Of a DNA stretch of 64,000 nucleotides, positions 34,954-45,489 are shown in pieces. This DNA is from Stomorhina lunata. Lineage: Eukaryota; Arthropoda; Insecta; Diptera; Rhiniidae. The stretch spans positions 100,961,122 through 101,025,121 of the forward strand of contig OW121744.1 of NCBI GenBank assembly GCA_933228675.1, given 5' to 3'. A model generated the notes under the pieces. That model saw only the letters and a list, made by a program, of their open reading frames with translations. It was not told the origin of the DNA and searched no databases. The translations under genes and the position numbers were made by a program. How positions within the stretch are numbered: the stretch's first letter is position 1; every line of letters begins with the position of its first letter.

Positions 34954-35664
34954 CAGTGCAATCGCAATAGAGTGAACACTTGGTAATATGAACTACTTGA
35001 TACTACGAACTCCCGATTTTTTCCATTAGTTACTTTATAGAGTGAACAGTACCCAACTCAATAGAGTGAACTTTTTTTTTTCTTATACATAATTGTCAGA
35101 GACGCACCTTTTATAGTTTTTTTACATACTTTTTTATGAAACAGTTAGGATATCACTTGAATTTGAAAACATTTTTGTTTTAATTTTCTTCTCTTTTTGT
35201 TTATTTTATTAGTTACTCTATAGAGTGAACTATACCAACTCAATAGAGTGAACTTTTGTTATGCAAAATTTCCAATTTCTGCTGAAGTCGTTTCCGATGC
35301 CATTTCTGAGACTGACACTGACATCAAGGAAGTAGCAGTAGCCAAACCAGACATTACAGCAGCGCAGGCCGTGTAGATTTTTGAAAAAGCTATTGACTGG
35401 GCAGAAAATAACACAAACAATTACGAAAATATTTTAGTTTTGCATAAATTCTGCGATTTAGCGGTGCAAAAAGCAAAAAATGCTTGTACAAAGCAAAAAA
35501 CTCTTGAAAATTACTTTATTTCTTTGTAATTATATAATAATATTTAATAAATATAGATGTTTTTTTATATAAAAAATGCTTTTTTATAGACTCTTTAGAG
35601 TGAACTTTTTCAATAGAGTGAACAGGTCTTGCACGAATTAGTTCACTCTATTGCGATTCCACTG
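34954..35664 (+). mobile_element. Pogo/Tigger-type deletion derivative, 711 bp
   Basis: TIRs CAGTGCAATCGCAATAGAGT and (inverted) CAGTGGAATCGCAATAGAGT lie inside a TA duplication (34952-34953, 35665-35666). The core CAATAGAGTGAAC is repeated subterminally on both sides (35060, 35245, 35610), as for transposase-binding sites. Between them is only the C-terminal tail of a transposase. Confidence 0.82.
35278..35529 (+). pseudogene. Pogo/Tigger-type transposase, C-terminal remnant
   Basis: The readable frame gives DITAAQAV, a stop codon (TAG at 35374-35376), then IFEKAIDWAENN, NYENILVLHKFCDLAVQKA and TKQKTLENYFISL, ending in TAA at 35527-35529. The phrase ending in a short TLENYF tail is the usual C-terminus of Tigger/jerky-like transposases. 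The DDE catalytic core and the DNA-binding half are deleted, so there is no activity. Confidence 0.7.
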
Positions 35665-35844
35665 TATTAACAAGGTTAGAAAAAAGTTAAGAAAAATACA
35701 TATAAATATTTTTTATAATTTTGAAGGAAAACTATTAACAAAAACCTTCAATATGAAGAAAAAGAGAATACATGGATATCAAATAATTTTAGAACATTAA
35801 CGTAATGAAAAATTGGACTAAGTAACTAACAAATAGCAATAATA

Positions 35845-36185
35845 TTAGTATAACGCACAAATAAGTGGATTTTCGGAAAATCCACATTTTGCTTCAAAAC
35901 GAGACTTGAAGCTATCAATACCTTCTAAAATAGTCTTTGTATTACTGATCAGATGTAATCTCGTGGTGGAGAAATGCCATGGTAATTTCAGAGCCATTTT
36001 TAAAATTTTGTTTTGCGCTATTTGCAGGCGTTTAATGTGAGTTTTTGCACAGTTGCCCCACACAGGACAACCATAGAATAGTATAGCTTGGAAGATAGTT
36101 TTAATTATTAACATTTTATTAGAGTTACTGAGAATAGAGTTTCTGCTAATAAGTGGATATAAAATTCTTTTATATTTATTGACTT
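35845..36185 (-). pseudogene. Jockey-type LINE reverse transcriptase, C-terminal fragment
   Basis: The minus-strand frame reads NKYKRILYPLISRNSILS upstream of a Met, then IFQAILFYGCPVWGNCAKTH, RLQIAQNKILKMALKLPWHF and ends ENPLICALY. The YGCPVWG...QNKILKM...PW pattern is characteristic of the region after the polymerase core in jockey-clade ORF2. No core motifs and no 3' tail are seen. It is a short relic without neighbours from the same element. Confidence 0.75.
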
Positions 36186-37745
36186 TATTTTTAATTATTG
36201 TCTCATAGAATTCAATTTTGATTCTTTGGTTTTAATACTGTTAAATTATGTTGGTCAGAGTTTAGTCACATTTGAAATTTTGAAACGCTTATCTTCAGTG
36301 TACCTGATATTGCAAATAACTCTAATAAAATAGTTTTTCTGTTAAGAGCTAAAATGTTTGTTGTTGCTTTAAATATATTTAAAGGCCAACTTCACAGCAT
36401 CGGCAGTATTAAACTATAAAAAACAATAAACATTTGATATGGACTAGAAACAAATACAAGAAAACACCTTCAAAATACCAGAAAATCGAAAAAAAAGAGA
36501 AAAAAAATCTAAAAAGTAAAAAATTTTAAATAAAAAAATTTAATTTATAAAAAATCAAGTAAAATACGTACATTCATAAACTATTAAAAAAAGATAGAAA
36601 CAAAGATACATATCTTTAAAATCAGATAAAATAAATCAATAAAACCATAAAAAATGTATTTATGTATAACGAGTTGAAGCAAAAAATGTGTGAATACGAG
36701 TAAATGAATGAATGAATATTAACAAAAACGAAGACAAAGAAACAAATAAATATTAAATATTTTTTAATTATAAAAAAAATGATAAAGCGATTTAAATCCT
36801 GCATGGTTTCAAATCAAATTCAAATGTTAAAGTATTATATTAACAATAACAAAAGAATTAGAGGAATGATGATTGAAAACATCATCGACATGATTAACAT
36901 CATCATTATTATAACAAAAGCTTGATCTATAAATAATAACATTTTCCTTGATAACTTGATTAGCGGATTTGGTGTGACTAACTCCACTTGACTTGATTCA
37001 AATTTTATTGTTCAAAATTTTTTTGCGAATTTTTTTTTCTTGCCAACATTTTGTCTCTAACCCCTTCTTTTAATAAAATAACTTTATTTTTGAAAATCTT
37101 TAAAGGAATCATAAACTTCAAACGACCAAAATTTGAACAAATTTATTGTTTTATTTTATTGCCTCGAAATGTCACTATGAATGTCAGTTTTGCTTTAATT
37201 CTTAAATTCCCTCTTTATTTAAAATTTGTTTAATATTATGACAGACAAGCCCTTTTTTCTTGAATTTATTTCTAATATTTTTCTTTTAATTTTCTTAAAG
37301 TTTTTTTTTATTACAATAAAAAATGGAAATAAAACAAAAACTAGAAAAATATAGAAAAAAAAAATTTAGTTAAATGAAACGTGCTGGTCTTAAATGTTTT
37401 AAAACCATCAATAACATCAAGTACATTTCATTAAATAGTTTTTAGTTTCAGTTTTAGATTTTATAGTTTATGTTTTTATTTTTCTTCTGGTTTTGTTGCA
37501 AGTCTAGCATTAACATGCCACCAAAGTGGTGCATCATCAACTTTTTTCTTCTTTTTTTTTTGCATTTGAGTTTTTTTTATTAGTTTAACTTTAGTTTATT
37601 TTATTTAATATTTTTCTGCTGGTACTCTACACTTTTGGGGTTCAATAAAATAAAGACATACAAATTTTGTTTTAGGTTAAAATGATATATTGCGTTTGTC
37701 AGAAATTGCTTTTTTTTGGAAAATTATTCAAAATTTAAATTTTAT
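36186..37745. other. No gene seen
   Basis: A-rich then T-rich sequence with low-complexity frames only. Confidence 0.5.
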
Positions 37746-38774
37746 CAGGTATGTGATGGAAAACGATCGTTTTCAAATCGATCGATTTCAGATATATTTT
37801 TGAAATAATTTTCAGTTATTTTCCCAAAAAATACAAACCAAATGAAAGATAAAATATAAGTCAAAAGGATTAAGGCCAAAATTTTTATTTTTTTGGGGGG
37901 AAATAACCGAAAATTAGCTAAAACAAGTAAGAAAGCGCTATAGTCGGTCAAGCCCGACTATACGATACCCTTCACCACTAAGGTTCCTGTATAAAGATAA
38001 ATATTTGCTAAATTTTCCCATCATACAAACATTTTCTCAAAACTTATATTTTTATGCTGTTTCCGTCATGTTTTGTTTCCGGACTTATATGAGAGCTAGG
38101 GTCAAATGTGGACCGATTATCTCGAAATTTGGCAGATTGATTACAGTTGTTACAAAAATTATGTATGCAAAAAATAGACTCAAAATTTCCATTATCTTTA
38201 GATTTACGAGCGTTTTAGTGATTTTTTGTCTCATTTAGTGCGTTTTTAAAGAAGAGTTTGTACGGGAGCTATGGTCAAATGTGGACCGATTTCAACAAAA
38301 TTTGGTACAGTGATTTTAGTTGACATAAGCAGTATTTGTTTTAAATTTCATGAAAAAATATTGATATTCGTGGCCAATATAGCAATTCCGGGAAGTGGGA
38401 CCTATGGGAGGTACCATAAATAATGAACCGATTTTGAACAATTTCAATAGCCATGGTCCCATTATCAAAAAAATGATCTGTGCCAAATTTCATTAAATTA
38501 TCTTTAGAATTGCGACCTGTAGTTTGATTACAAGCTTTACATGGGGGTCCAGCCAGCCAGACGGACGGACGGACGGACGAACATCGCTAAATCGACTCAG
38601 AAAGTGATTCTAAGCCTATTGGTATGCTAAACGGTGGGTCTAAGACAAATATTTCTATGCGTTACAAACATCAGCACAAACTTATAATACCCTTTCCACC
38701 TATGGTGGTGAAGGGTATAAAAATATGTCTGAAATCGATCGATTTGAAAACGAAAAATGTCCATCACATACCTG
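37746..38774. mobile_element. Palindromic MITE (CAGGTATGTGATGG family) split by DINE-1-like element
   Basis: 37746-37923 and 38719-38774 together match the reverse complement of the intact 19380-19609 copy. The sequence between is a complete DINE-1-like element. Confidence 0.9.
37924..38718 (-). mobile_element. DINE-1-like element, copy d (complete, 795 bp)
   Basis: Best copy in the window. It starts CAAGTAAGAAAGCGC, then the hairpin ATAGTCGG/CCGACTAT and GATACCCTTCACCACTAAGG. The interior has CTAGGGTCAAATGTGGACCG and CCAGCCAGACGGACGGACGG, and it ends in the fold-back ACCTATGGTGGTGAAGGGTAT. Compared with the intact MITE at 19380-19609, the empty site is AGCT plus seven A, against four A before and five after the insert. 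So there is no target duplication beyond at most AA, as expected for Helentron insertion. Confidence 0.82.
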
Positions 38775-38939
38775 AATTATTCTTTAATGGAAAAATATGA
38801 GCGCTAAACGAAAAATAAATACTAACAATTCTTAGCCCCAGTCTGGGTACTACATTGCCCATGACTATACAAAATTCCGGCAAACTTACTTCATATTTTC
38901 AAAAGAAAGCTCTCGTTTAAAGTAGAACTCTATAAAAAA
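38775..38939. other. Short spacer
   Basis: Unique-looking sequence between DINE copies d and e. Confidence 0.4.
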
Positions 38940-40422
38940 CAAGTAAGAAAAAATATAGTCGGTCAAGCCCGACTATTTCATACCCTTCACTACTAAGGTC
39001 ATATATGGACGAACAATTAAACAAGTTTTCCTTAAGTCTTAAAGACATACATTACATAGGGACCGTAACTGTTATAACTTTTATCGTAAAAGTCAGAAAA
39101 TAAAAGTTATTTTTTGACTTTTATGTTTTCGATAAAAAATAACAGTTATTTGTGACTTTTATTTTTTCAAGCAAAAATGAAAGTTATTTTTTAACTTTTA
39201 TTTTTTCGAGCAAAAATAACAGTTATTTTTGACTTTTATTATTTCGAGCATGAATAAAAGTTATTTTTGGACTTTTATTTTTTCGAGCAGAAATAAAAGT
39301 TACATTTGCTTAAAATCATGATAAATTTATTGAAAATTTTTGTCAAACAAAGATATTTTTTCAGTGGAAATAATTTTCATATGCTCAAAAATTATTGGAG
39401 TTGAGTTTCGCAATCATAATTAGGGTTGCAAACATAAAAATAACTTTCATTTCTGCTCGAAAAAATAAAAGTCAAAAAATAACTTTTATTTTTGCTTGAA
39501 AAAATAAAAGTCAAAAAATAACTTTAATTCATGATCGAAATAATAAAAGTCAAAAATAACTGTTATTTTTGCTTGAAAAAATAAAAGTTAAAAAATTAAC
39601 ATTTATTTTTGCTCAAAAAAATAAAAATCAAAAAATAACTGTTATTTTTTGTTTCTAAAAAATAGACTAACTAGATAAGACTATCAAAATGGTATACTTG
39701 GTTTTATTCTCCGACATTTCCTTGCGGTTGCTTTTTTTAATCAAAAATTCAAAAATAACAGTTATTTTCGGTCCCTGACATTACATATATACTTTTTTTT
39801 TTCAAAATTTCGAGATTTATATCATTTTCGGCTAAGGGCCTGATATGGGAGCTAGGGTCAATTGTGGACCGATTGTTACCAAAATTTGACTATTGGTTTA
39901 TATTTACAAAATATTTATCTCTACAAAGTTTAAGTAATCAAATACATTTATCTTTAATGTCTTTTGAGAATGTGTCTTGTATGGGAGGTATGGTTAAATA
40001 TGCGCCGATTTCTACAAAATTAGAAACACTGATTAAGGTTATAATAAGCAATCTTTGTGCTGAATATTATTGAAATACAACTAAATTTGTGGCTGTAAAG
40101 GACCAAAAACTCTCTTCCGGGAAGGCATCCCTATGGGAGTTACCCCAAATAGTAATCAGATTTAGTCCAAAAAGAATAGGGATTTAGTCCAAAAAGAATA
40201 GAATGAGCCTGTGCCAAATTTCATCGAATTATTTTTAAAGAATGCTAACAATCTTATATGGATAAACGGCCAGCCAGCCGAACGGACATCGTTAAAAGAA
40301 CTCAGGGAATGATTATAAGCCGGTTGGTATACTAAAATATGGGTTTCAGACCAATATTTCTATGCGTTAAAACATCAGCACAAACCTAATATACCCTTTT
40401 CCCCTATGGTGGTGAAGGGTAT
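38940..40422 (-). mobile_element. DINE-1-like element, copy e, with foldback hAT-type insertion
   Basis: CAAGTAAGAAAAAATATAGTCGG start, hairpin and ATACCCTTCACTACTAAGG; ends CCCTATGGTGGTGAAGGGTA. The interior resembles copy c more than copy d (GTGGCTGTAAAGGACCAAA, GGCATCCCTATGGGAG), so two DINE subfamilies are present. Interrupted at 39057-39777. Confidence 0.75.
39057..39777. mobile_element. Foldback hAT-type element, 721 bp
   Basis: Ends TAGGGACCG and (inverted) CAGGGACCG, flanked by the perfect 8-bp duplication ACATTACA (39049-39056, 39778-39785). From each end inward, ~39-bp tandem units (AAATAAAAGTTATTTTTGAC-type, separated by TTTCGAGC) run for about 250 bp on the left and 350 bp on the right in inverted orientation, around a ~120-bp centre (39310-39430). 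No transposase frame. Confidence 0.88.
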
Positions 40423-40743
40423 AATGAAGAATGCTATATGGTACAATTGTACTTTTTTAAAAAAATAAAATTTAATAAAATTTTAACCTGATTGGTACCA
40501 TTTTAATACCGCGACAAACTTGGTACAATTTATGAATTTAATTTTTTCTTTCATGATTTTCATATTTTTCAAATTGGAAAATTATAAAAAAAATACCCTC
40601 CAAATTTTTACCAGATGAGCTTGATTTTACTTGATTCTTAAGATTTAGGGCTTTAGGGCTTCCCAAGAATCAAGATTAAATAATATTTCTCAAGCTAAAA
40701 GATATTTTCAAAAATTTTCTTATTTTTTTTATATAAACTCATA
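40423..40743. repeat. Block duplicated at 41467-41600
   Basis: GAATGCTATATGGTACAATT, TTTTAACCTGATTGGTACC and TACCGCGACAAA here correspond to the same strings after DINE copy f. The unit DINE end plus this block occurs twice, about 1.04 kb apart. Confidence 0.75.
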
Positions 40744-41466
40744 TTAAGAAAGTGCTTTAGTCGGTCAAGCCCGACCATACGATACCCTTCACCACTAAGA
40801 TCAAAGGTGTTCTTTTTCCTATATAAAGACAATATTTTGCCATCATACAAACATTTTCTCCAAACTTATATATTTAAGCTGCTTCCATTATTTGGACTTG
40901 TATGAGAGCTAGGGTCAAATGTGGACCGATTATTTCGAAATTTGGTAAATTGTTTGCAGTTTATACAAAATTATGTACACAAAGAATAAACTAAAAATTC
41001 TCATTATCTTCAGGTTTACTTGCGTTTTAGTGTTTTTTTTTTGTCTCATTTAGTGCGTTTTGACAGAAGAGATTGTATGGGAGCTATGGTCAAATGTCGA
41101 TCGATTTCAAATTTTGTACAGTGATTTTAGTCTAAATAAAGAGTATTTGTTTTAAATTTCATGAAAAAATATTAATATTTGTGACCAAAATATCATTTCC
41201 GGGAAGTGGGACCTATGGGAGGTACCATAAATAATGAACCGATTTTGATGGATTTCAATTAGCCATGTTCCCACTATCAAAAATTATCTGTGCACAATTT
41301 CATCAAATTGTCTTTAGAGTTGCCACCTGTACTTTGATTACACGGTTTACATGGGGGTCCAGTCAGCCGTCTAGCCAGAGGACGGAAGGACGGACGGAGT
41401 GACATCGCTAAATTGACTTAGAAAGTGATTCTAAGCCTATTGGTATACAGGTGCATGAAGGGTATA
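40744..41466 (-). mobile_element. DINE-1-like element, copy f (both ends damaged)
   Basis: TAAGAAAGTGCTTTAGTCGG start (hairpin mutated: CCGACCAT), same interior as copy d. The far end is shortened: the segment from GTGGGTCTAAGAC to CCTTTCCACC is deleted, leaving GGTATACAGGTGCATGAAGG. Confidence 0.75.
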
Positions 41467-41603
41467 CTGGAGAATGCTACCAGGAATGGCATACATGGTA
41501 CAATTGTACTTTTTTGAATACAATTTTAACCTGATTGGTACCGCTTTACTACCGCGACATATTTGTTACAATTTAAGAAAATATAAAAAATACCCAGTTT
41601 TTT

Positions 41604-42780
41604 ATACCCACCATCAAAAGAATGGGTGGTATATTGAGATTGTCGTTCCGTTTGTAACTTCCTTAATATTGGAGCAAAATCAAAAGGAGATATATATTCT
41701 GAATGCTTATGAAATTCTATGACGATTGAGCGATGACCGTCAGTCTTTTAAAGGTACTATAGTTCCTAAAACTATAAATTAAGATATTGTAATTGTGCGA
41801 AATCGGTTGATATTTGATCGGTTGACATTTGATCGTAGCTCCAGTATAACCTCGCTAGGCTAAAGGTACAGGGCCAATACACGCGGCATGCGGCATGCGG
41901 CTGCGGGCGGTCTCCAATATTAAGGTTATATAGTACATAAAATGTGCGCTTGTTTACAAAAATGTTCATATACAGAAATATTTGAGTAGGATATAATTAA
42001 ATCTGGCAGCACTGAAAAAATCTGCCGCGCGGAAAAGTAGAACAAAGTTCTACTTTTTTCCATTGCCGCTTGAAATTTGGCAAATTAAAAAACAGCTGAT
42101 TGCCGTCCGCAGCCGCTTGACGCGTGCATTGGCCTTCTACCTTAATAGCTTTTTTGCTTATAAATGACAAAGTTTGAAGTTTTAACTTAATTTTTCTAAA
42201 AACTTTACGATAGAATTTTGCGATTTTTACATTATATATTTGGCGTATAGAGCAAAAAAGTACAAAAAAAAATCTGTTTTGAAGGATATAGAACAAAACA
42301 GATACTATTTATCTCAGAAATTTGACGAAATAGCCGAAAACGGATTGCAGATTTGAAAAATTTAGGGTCGAAAACCTAAAGTGGCGTCATTAACTCAAAA
42401 TGTGTAAAATGGCGGATCGAGCACATAAACGCAAGACGGTATGATGATGAAATTTACTACAGAGAAGTTTTAAGCATTAGGTAACATATCGAAATCGGTT
42501 CACATTTAACCATAGCATCCATATAAAACACTTAAGGAAACAGCCTAAATTCCACTAAAATAATAATAAAATTTTGGGTTATCCACTTTGCGGTTTCAAA
42601 AGTGAACGTAAATAAAACACATATAAAATATTTTTTTCATTTTATTATAAAGTTTGAACGTTGACATTATGTGCGAAACACTACATCATTTAACCACCAA
42701 GCGAAATGCTACAAGCATTAATTTAAAACTATACCCGGTTATGGGACCAACATTTAATGGTGGGTATATAAGATTCGGCG
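41604..42780 (+). mobile_element. Second Helentron-like family, most complete copy
   Basis: Starts with a fold-back (ATACCCACCA..TGGGTGGTAT at 41605-41631) and ends GGTGGGTATATAAGATTCGG. I recognise this as the beginning of a Helentron-type 3' hairpin end (GATTCGGC..GCCGAAT), cut off by the LINE relic that follows. A TTAA-site MITE is inserted at 41864-42141. Confidence 0.55.
41864..42141 (+). mobile_element. TTAA-site MITE, complete, ~278 bp
   Basis: TIRs start AGGTACAGGGCCAATACACG and (inverted) AGGTAGAAGGCCAATGCACG and continue into GCGGCTGCGGGCGG-type sequence. The right flank is TTAA (42142-42145). The left flank is CTAA, and the sister copy at 13042 has TTAA. A TTAA target suggests piggyBac or Kolobok ancestry. 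CATGCGG is duplicated in the left arm. An internal AAAAGTAGAAC/GTTCTACTTTT stem is present. Confidence 0.82.
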
Positions 42781-42783
42781 TCT

Positions 42784-44571
42784 AATGTTATTAAGCTGGG
42801 AATGAAAATGTTCCTCGCAGCAAAAAATATTTCGATTAAACCTAAGTTAAAAACTTGGTTTAATCAGACGTGCAAACATGCAGTCAGATCCCGAGAGGTT
42901 GCTTTCAGAAACTGGCATAATAACCAAAATCCAGTTACTGATTTGCAACGCACACGTCAGTCGTTAAACGAGTTAAGAAAAATGTTAGCTCTACAATTTC
43001 TTCTCATTTAAAGGATGGCCAAACATTCACAGCCCCGGTTGATAAAGCTCACCTTTTAGCTGAATTATTCGCAAGCAATTCTCGCTTGGCGGAAAGCACC
43101 CAAACTCTGCCCGAGCTAGAAAGAATATCTGCAACTAAGCCAAAGATATTCTTTCGGAGAAGCGGATCTCAATATAAATATGTCTCAAGGGTCAGATGAC
43201 ATTCCAGCACTGGTCTTGAAGCAGTGCTCTTCGACACTTGCGTATCCATTAGCTAACCTTTTCAGCACCTTGTACTATACATTTCCTCGGTACTGAAAGG
43301 TTGCTAATGTTACTACAATCTCTAAATAGGGTGAGGCTACCAAACCTGAAAATTACCGCTCATTTGCAATTAGGTTTGCACTCTCCAAAGTTTTGGAGAG
43401 TATAGTAAACCACCATCTTGCTAAATATCTAGAGACTAAGTATGGGTTCCATAAGGGACGCTCTACTAGATACCTGCTAGCCTTTCTAGCGGAAAAATGG
43501 TGTCAATAATTACACCGTTTTGACGAAAGTGAAGTTGTGGCTCTAGATATTGCCAAGGCGTTTGATAGAGTGTGGAACGGAGCACTTCTATCAAAACTTA
43601 TTGCCTTTGGTGTCGGTAATAACTTATCTTGGTTTATATCGATCTTAATCAGAGATCGCACTATACGAGTTGTTATAGATGGGTTATCTTCAAACGAGTT
43701 CAGGATTAATTCAGGGGTAACACTAGGCTCTGTTTTTTCTCCTACTCTATCTCTTATCTTTATAAATGACCTTCTATTAGCGTCAAACTTCCAATCCTAT
43801 TAATTCTTTTGCAGATGATAGTAACATTTGCCATTCATATTCATTTAATCGTATTCCAAGCCTCCTTGAGATTGCCGCTATGAGACAAAACATCAATGAA
43901 TCATTAAACCGCGATTTAGAAACAATTTCGGAATTGGGTCGTGCGAATAGAGTTTCGGAATTCAAGTACCTAGGTTTTCTAAAACGGTGCAAGAAATACT
44001 TCACTTCATCTGATCTCCTTACTATTTACCCATACAACTCTCATGTATGGGCCGGTGCTTTAAAGTCTATTTTGGAGCTTCTAGACCGAGTACAGGAGAA
44101 TGCGAAAGTGTTCATCGGTGACAGTAGGGTATCTAACTCTATTGATTCACTGGAACAACGTCGCAATGTGGCTTCTGTCACACTGTTCTATTATTACTAC
44201 TTTGGAATGTGCTCTAACGAAATCAGGGAACTTTTTCCCGAAACTCGGACTTTTTTACGCAATACACGTCATTTTGCTAGAGCTCATTCCTTTGTGGTCA
44301 ATGGGCCGGTAGACCGAATAACATATTACAGAGAAAATTTGTTTTTAACCGTACAGTTCGTATGCGGAATTCGCTTCCTGCAAAAGTTTTCTCAGTCAGT
44401 TGCAATATAGGAAAGTTGAAATCAAATGTCCACAAACACTACTCCACCTATCCCCCTCACATAACCTATTTTCCTAGTTCCAACACAATGCATTGCATAA
44501 GTAGGGGTCATCCCCTGAGTGTTGGTCCTAATAAAAAAAAACAGCTTTGTTGTTACACTCATATTCGACAG
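42784..44571 (+). pseudogene. Non-LTR retrotransposon ORF2 relic (CR1/jockey group RT)
   Basis: Reading across several stops and frameshifts gives the linker after the endonuclease (LKTWFNQTCKHAVRSREVAF) and the RT start (DIPALVLKQCSSTLAYPLAN). The catalytic-domain motifs follow: ALDIAKAFDRVWN (motif A) and NSGVTLGSVFSPTLSLIFIN (motif B, normally G-PQGS). The FADDS motif C is in a shifted frame near 43812, then LNRDLETISELGRANRVSEF. The C-terminus is DRVQENAKVFIGDSRVSNS...SLEQRRNVASVTLFYYYYFG. There is no RNase H. Multiple breaks make it inactive. It abuts the truncated end of the Helentron-like element at 42780. Confidence 0.82.
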
Positions 44572-45480
44572 TAATTTGAGTGCCTATAGCGTACACAGAG
44601 TTCGTCGTATCCTATAACTATTACTTGCAAAATGACTTTAACTTGTTTTTTTAGATCAAAAGTTATAAATTTTACAAAACTTACTACAACCTACACTTAT
44701 TTTTTATTATTTTATTTATTGCATTTTTTGCATGATTTCATAGTTCTTTAATCTTTTGTATTTTCCATTATTAAATAATATTTATTTATATTTATTTGAA
44801 GATATAAAATCTAGTGCTTAAGCCATCGAGTTATTGTCTCAATTTGATATATGGGTTTGTGTCTGGGCTATAAATAATTCATTTGTTTTAAATAAAATCA
44901 TTAAAAATGTTGATTGAATCTTTAAGACTTTATATATCATTTTTTGTTGTTTAGATTCTGCTGAAGATTTGTTTTTGCTTTCGATTTTCTTAGAAGAATG
45001 TTTTAGTTTTTTTTATGACTTTTTTGCATTCGTGAATTAAATATAATTTATTTGACATTTTCTGAAGTATTTAGTCAAAGATTGTGTTTGGTAAAATGTC
45101 ACAATTGTGTGATGATGTTAATTTATTAGTTAAGATGTTTTTGCAGTTTCGCTTAAGGCAACGACATTCTTTTTAATTGATTTGTTAAAATCAAGAATAT
45201 GTTTTTCGAAAATTTGACAAAAGTTTAACTTAAGGCAGGAAATAAGATAATAATGATCTTTTTTTATTTATATGTGAAAGAATTTAATTAAGTGAATTGT
45301 AATGAAGTTTTTAGAAAACAAAAATTAAAACAAATTGATTGATTATTAAAGTTGCATTTTAATTTTCTATATGATTTTCAACATTATTGATCTGATTCAG
45401 GCCAAACTTTAAAACTAATTTTATTCCAAAAATCTGTCTACGACTGATTTGTCAACAACATTTTTTTATATGGGAAATAT
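44572..45480. other. No gene seen
   Basis: AT-rich DNA leading into the 31-bp satellite. Confidence 0.5.
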
Positions 45481-45489
45481 TTTTATAAA

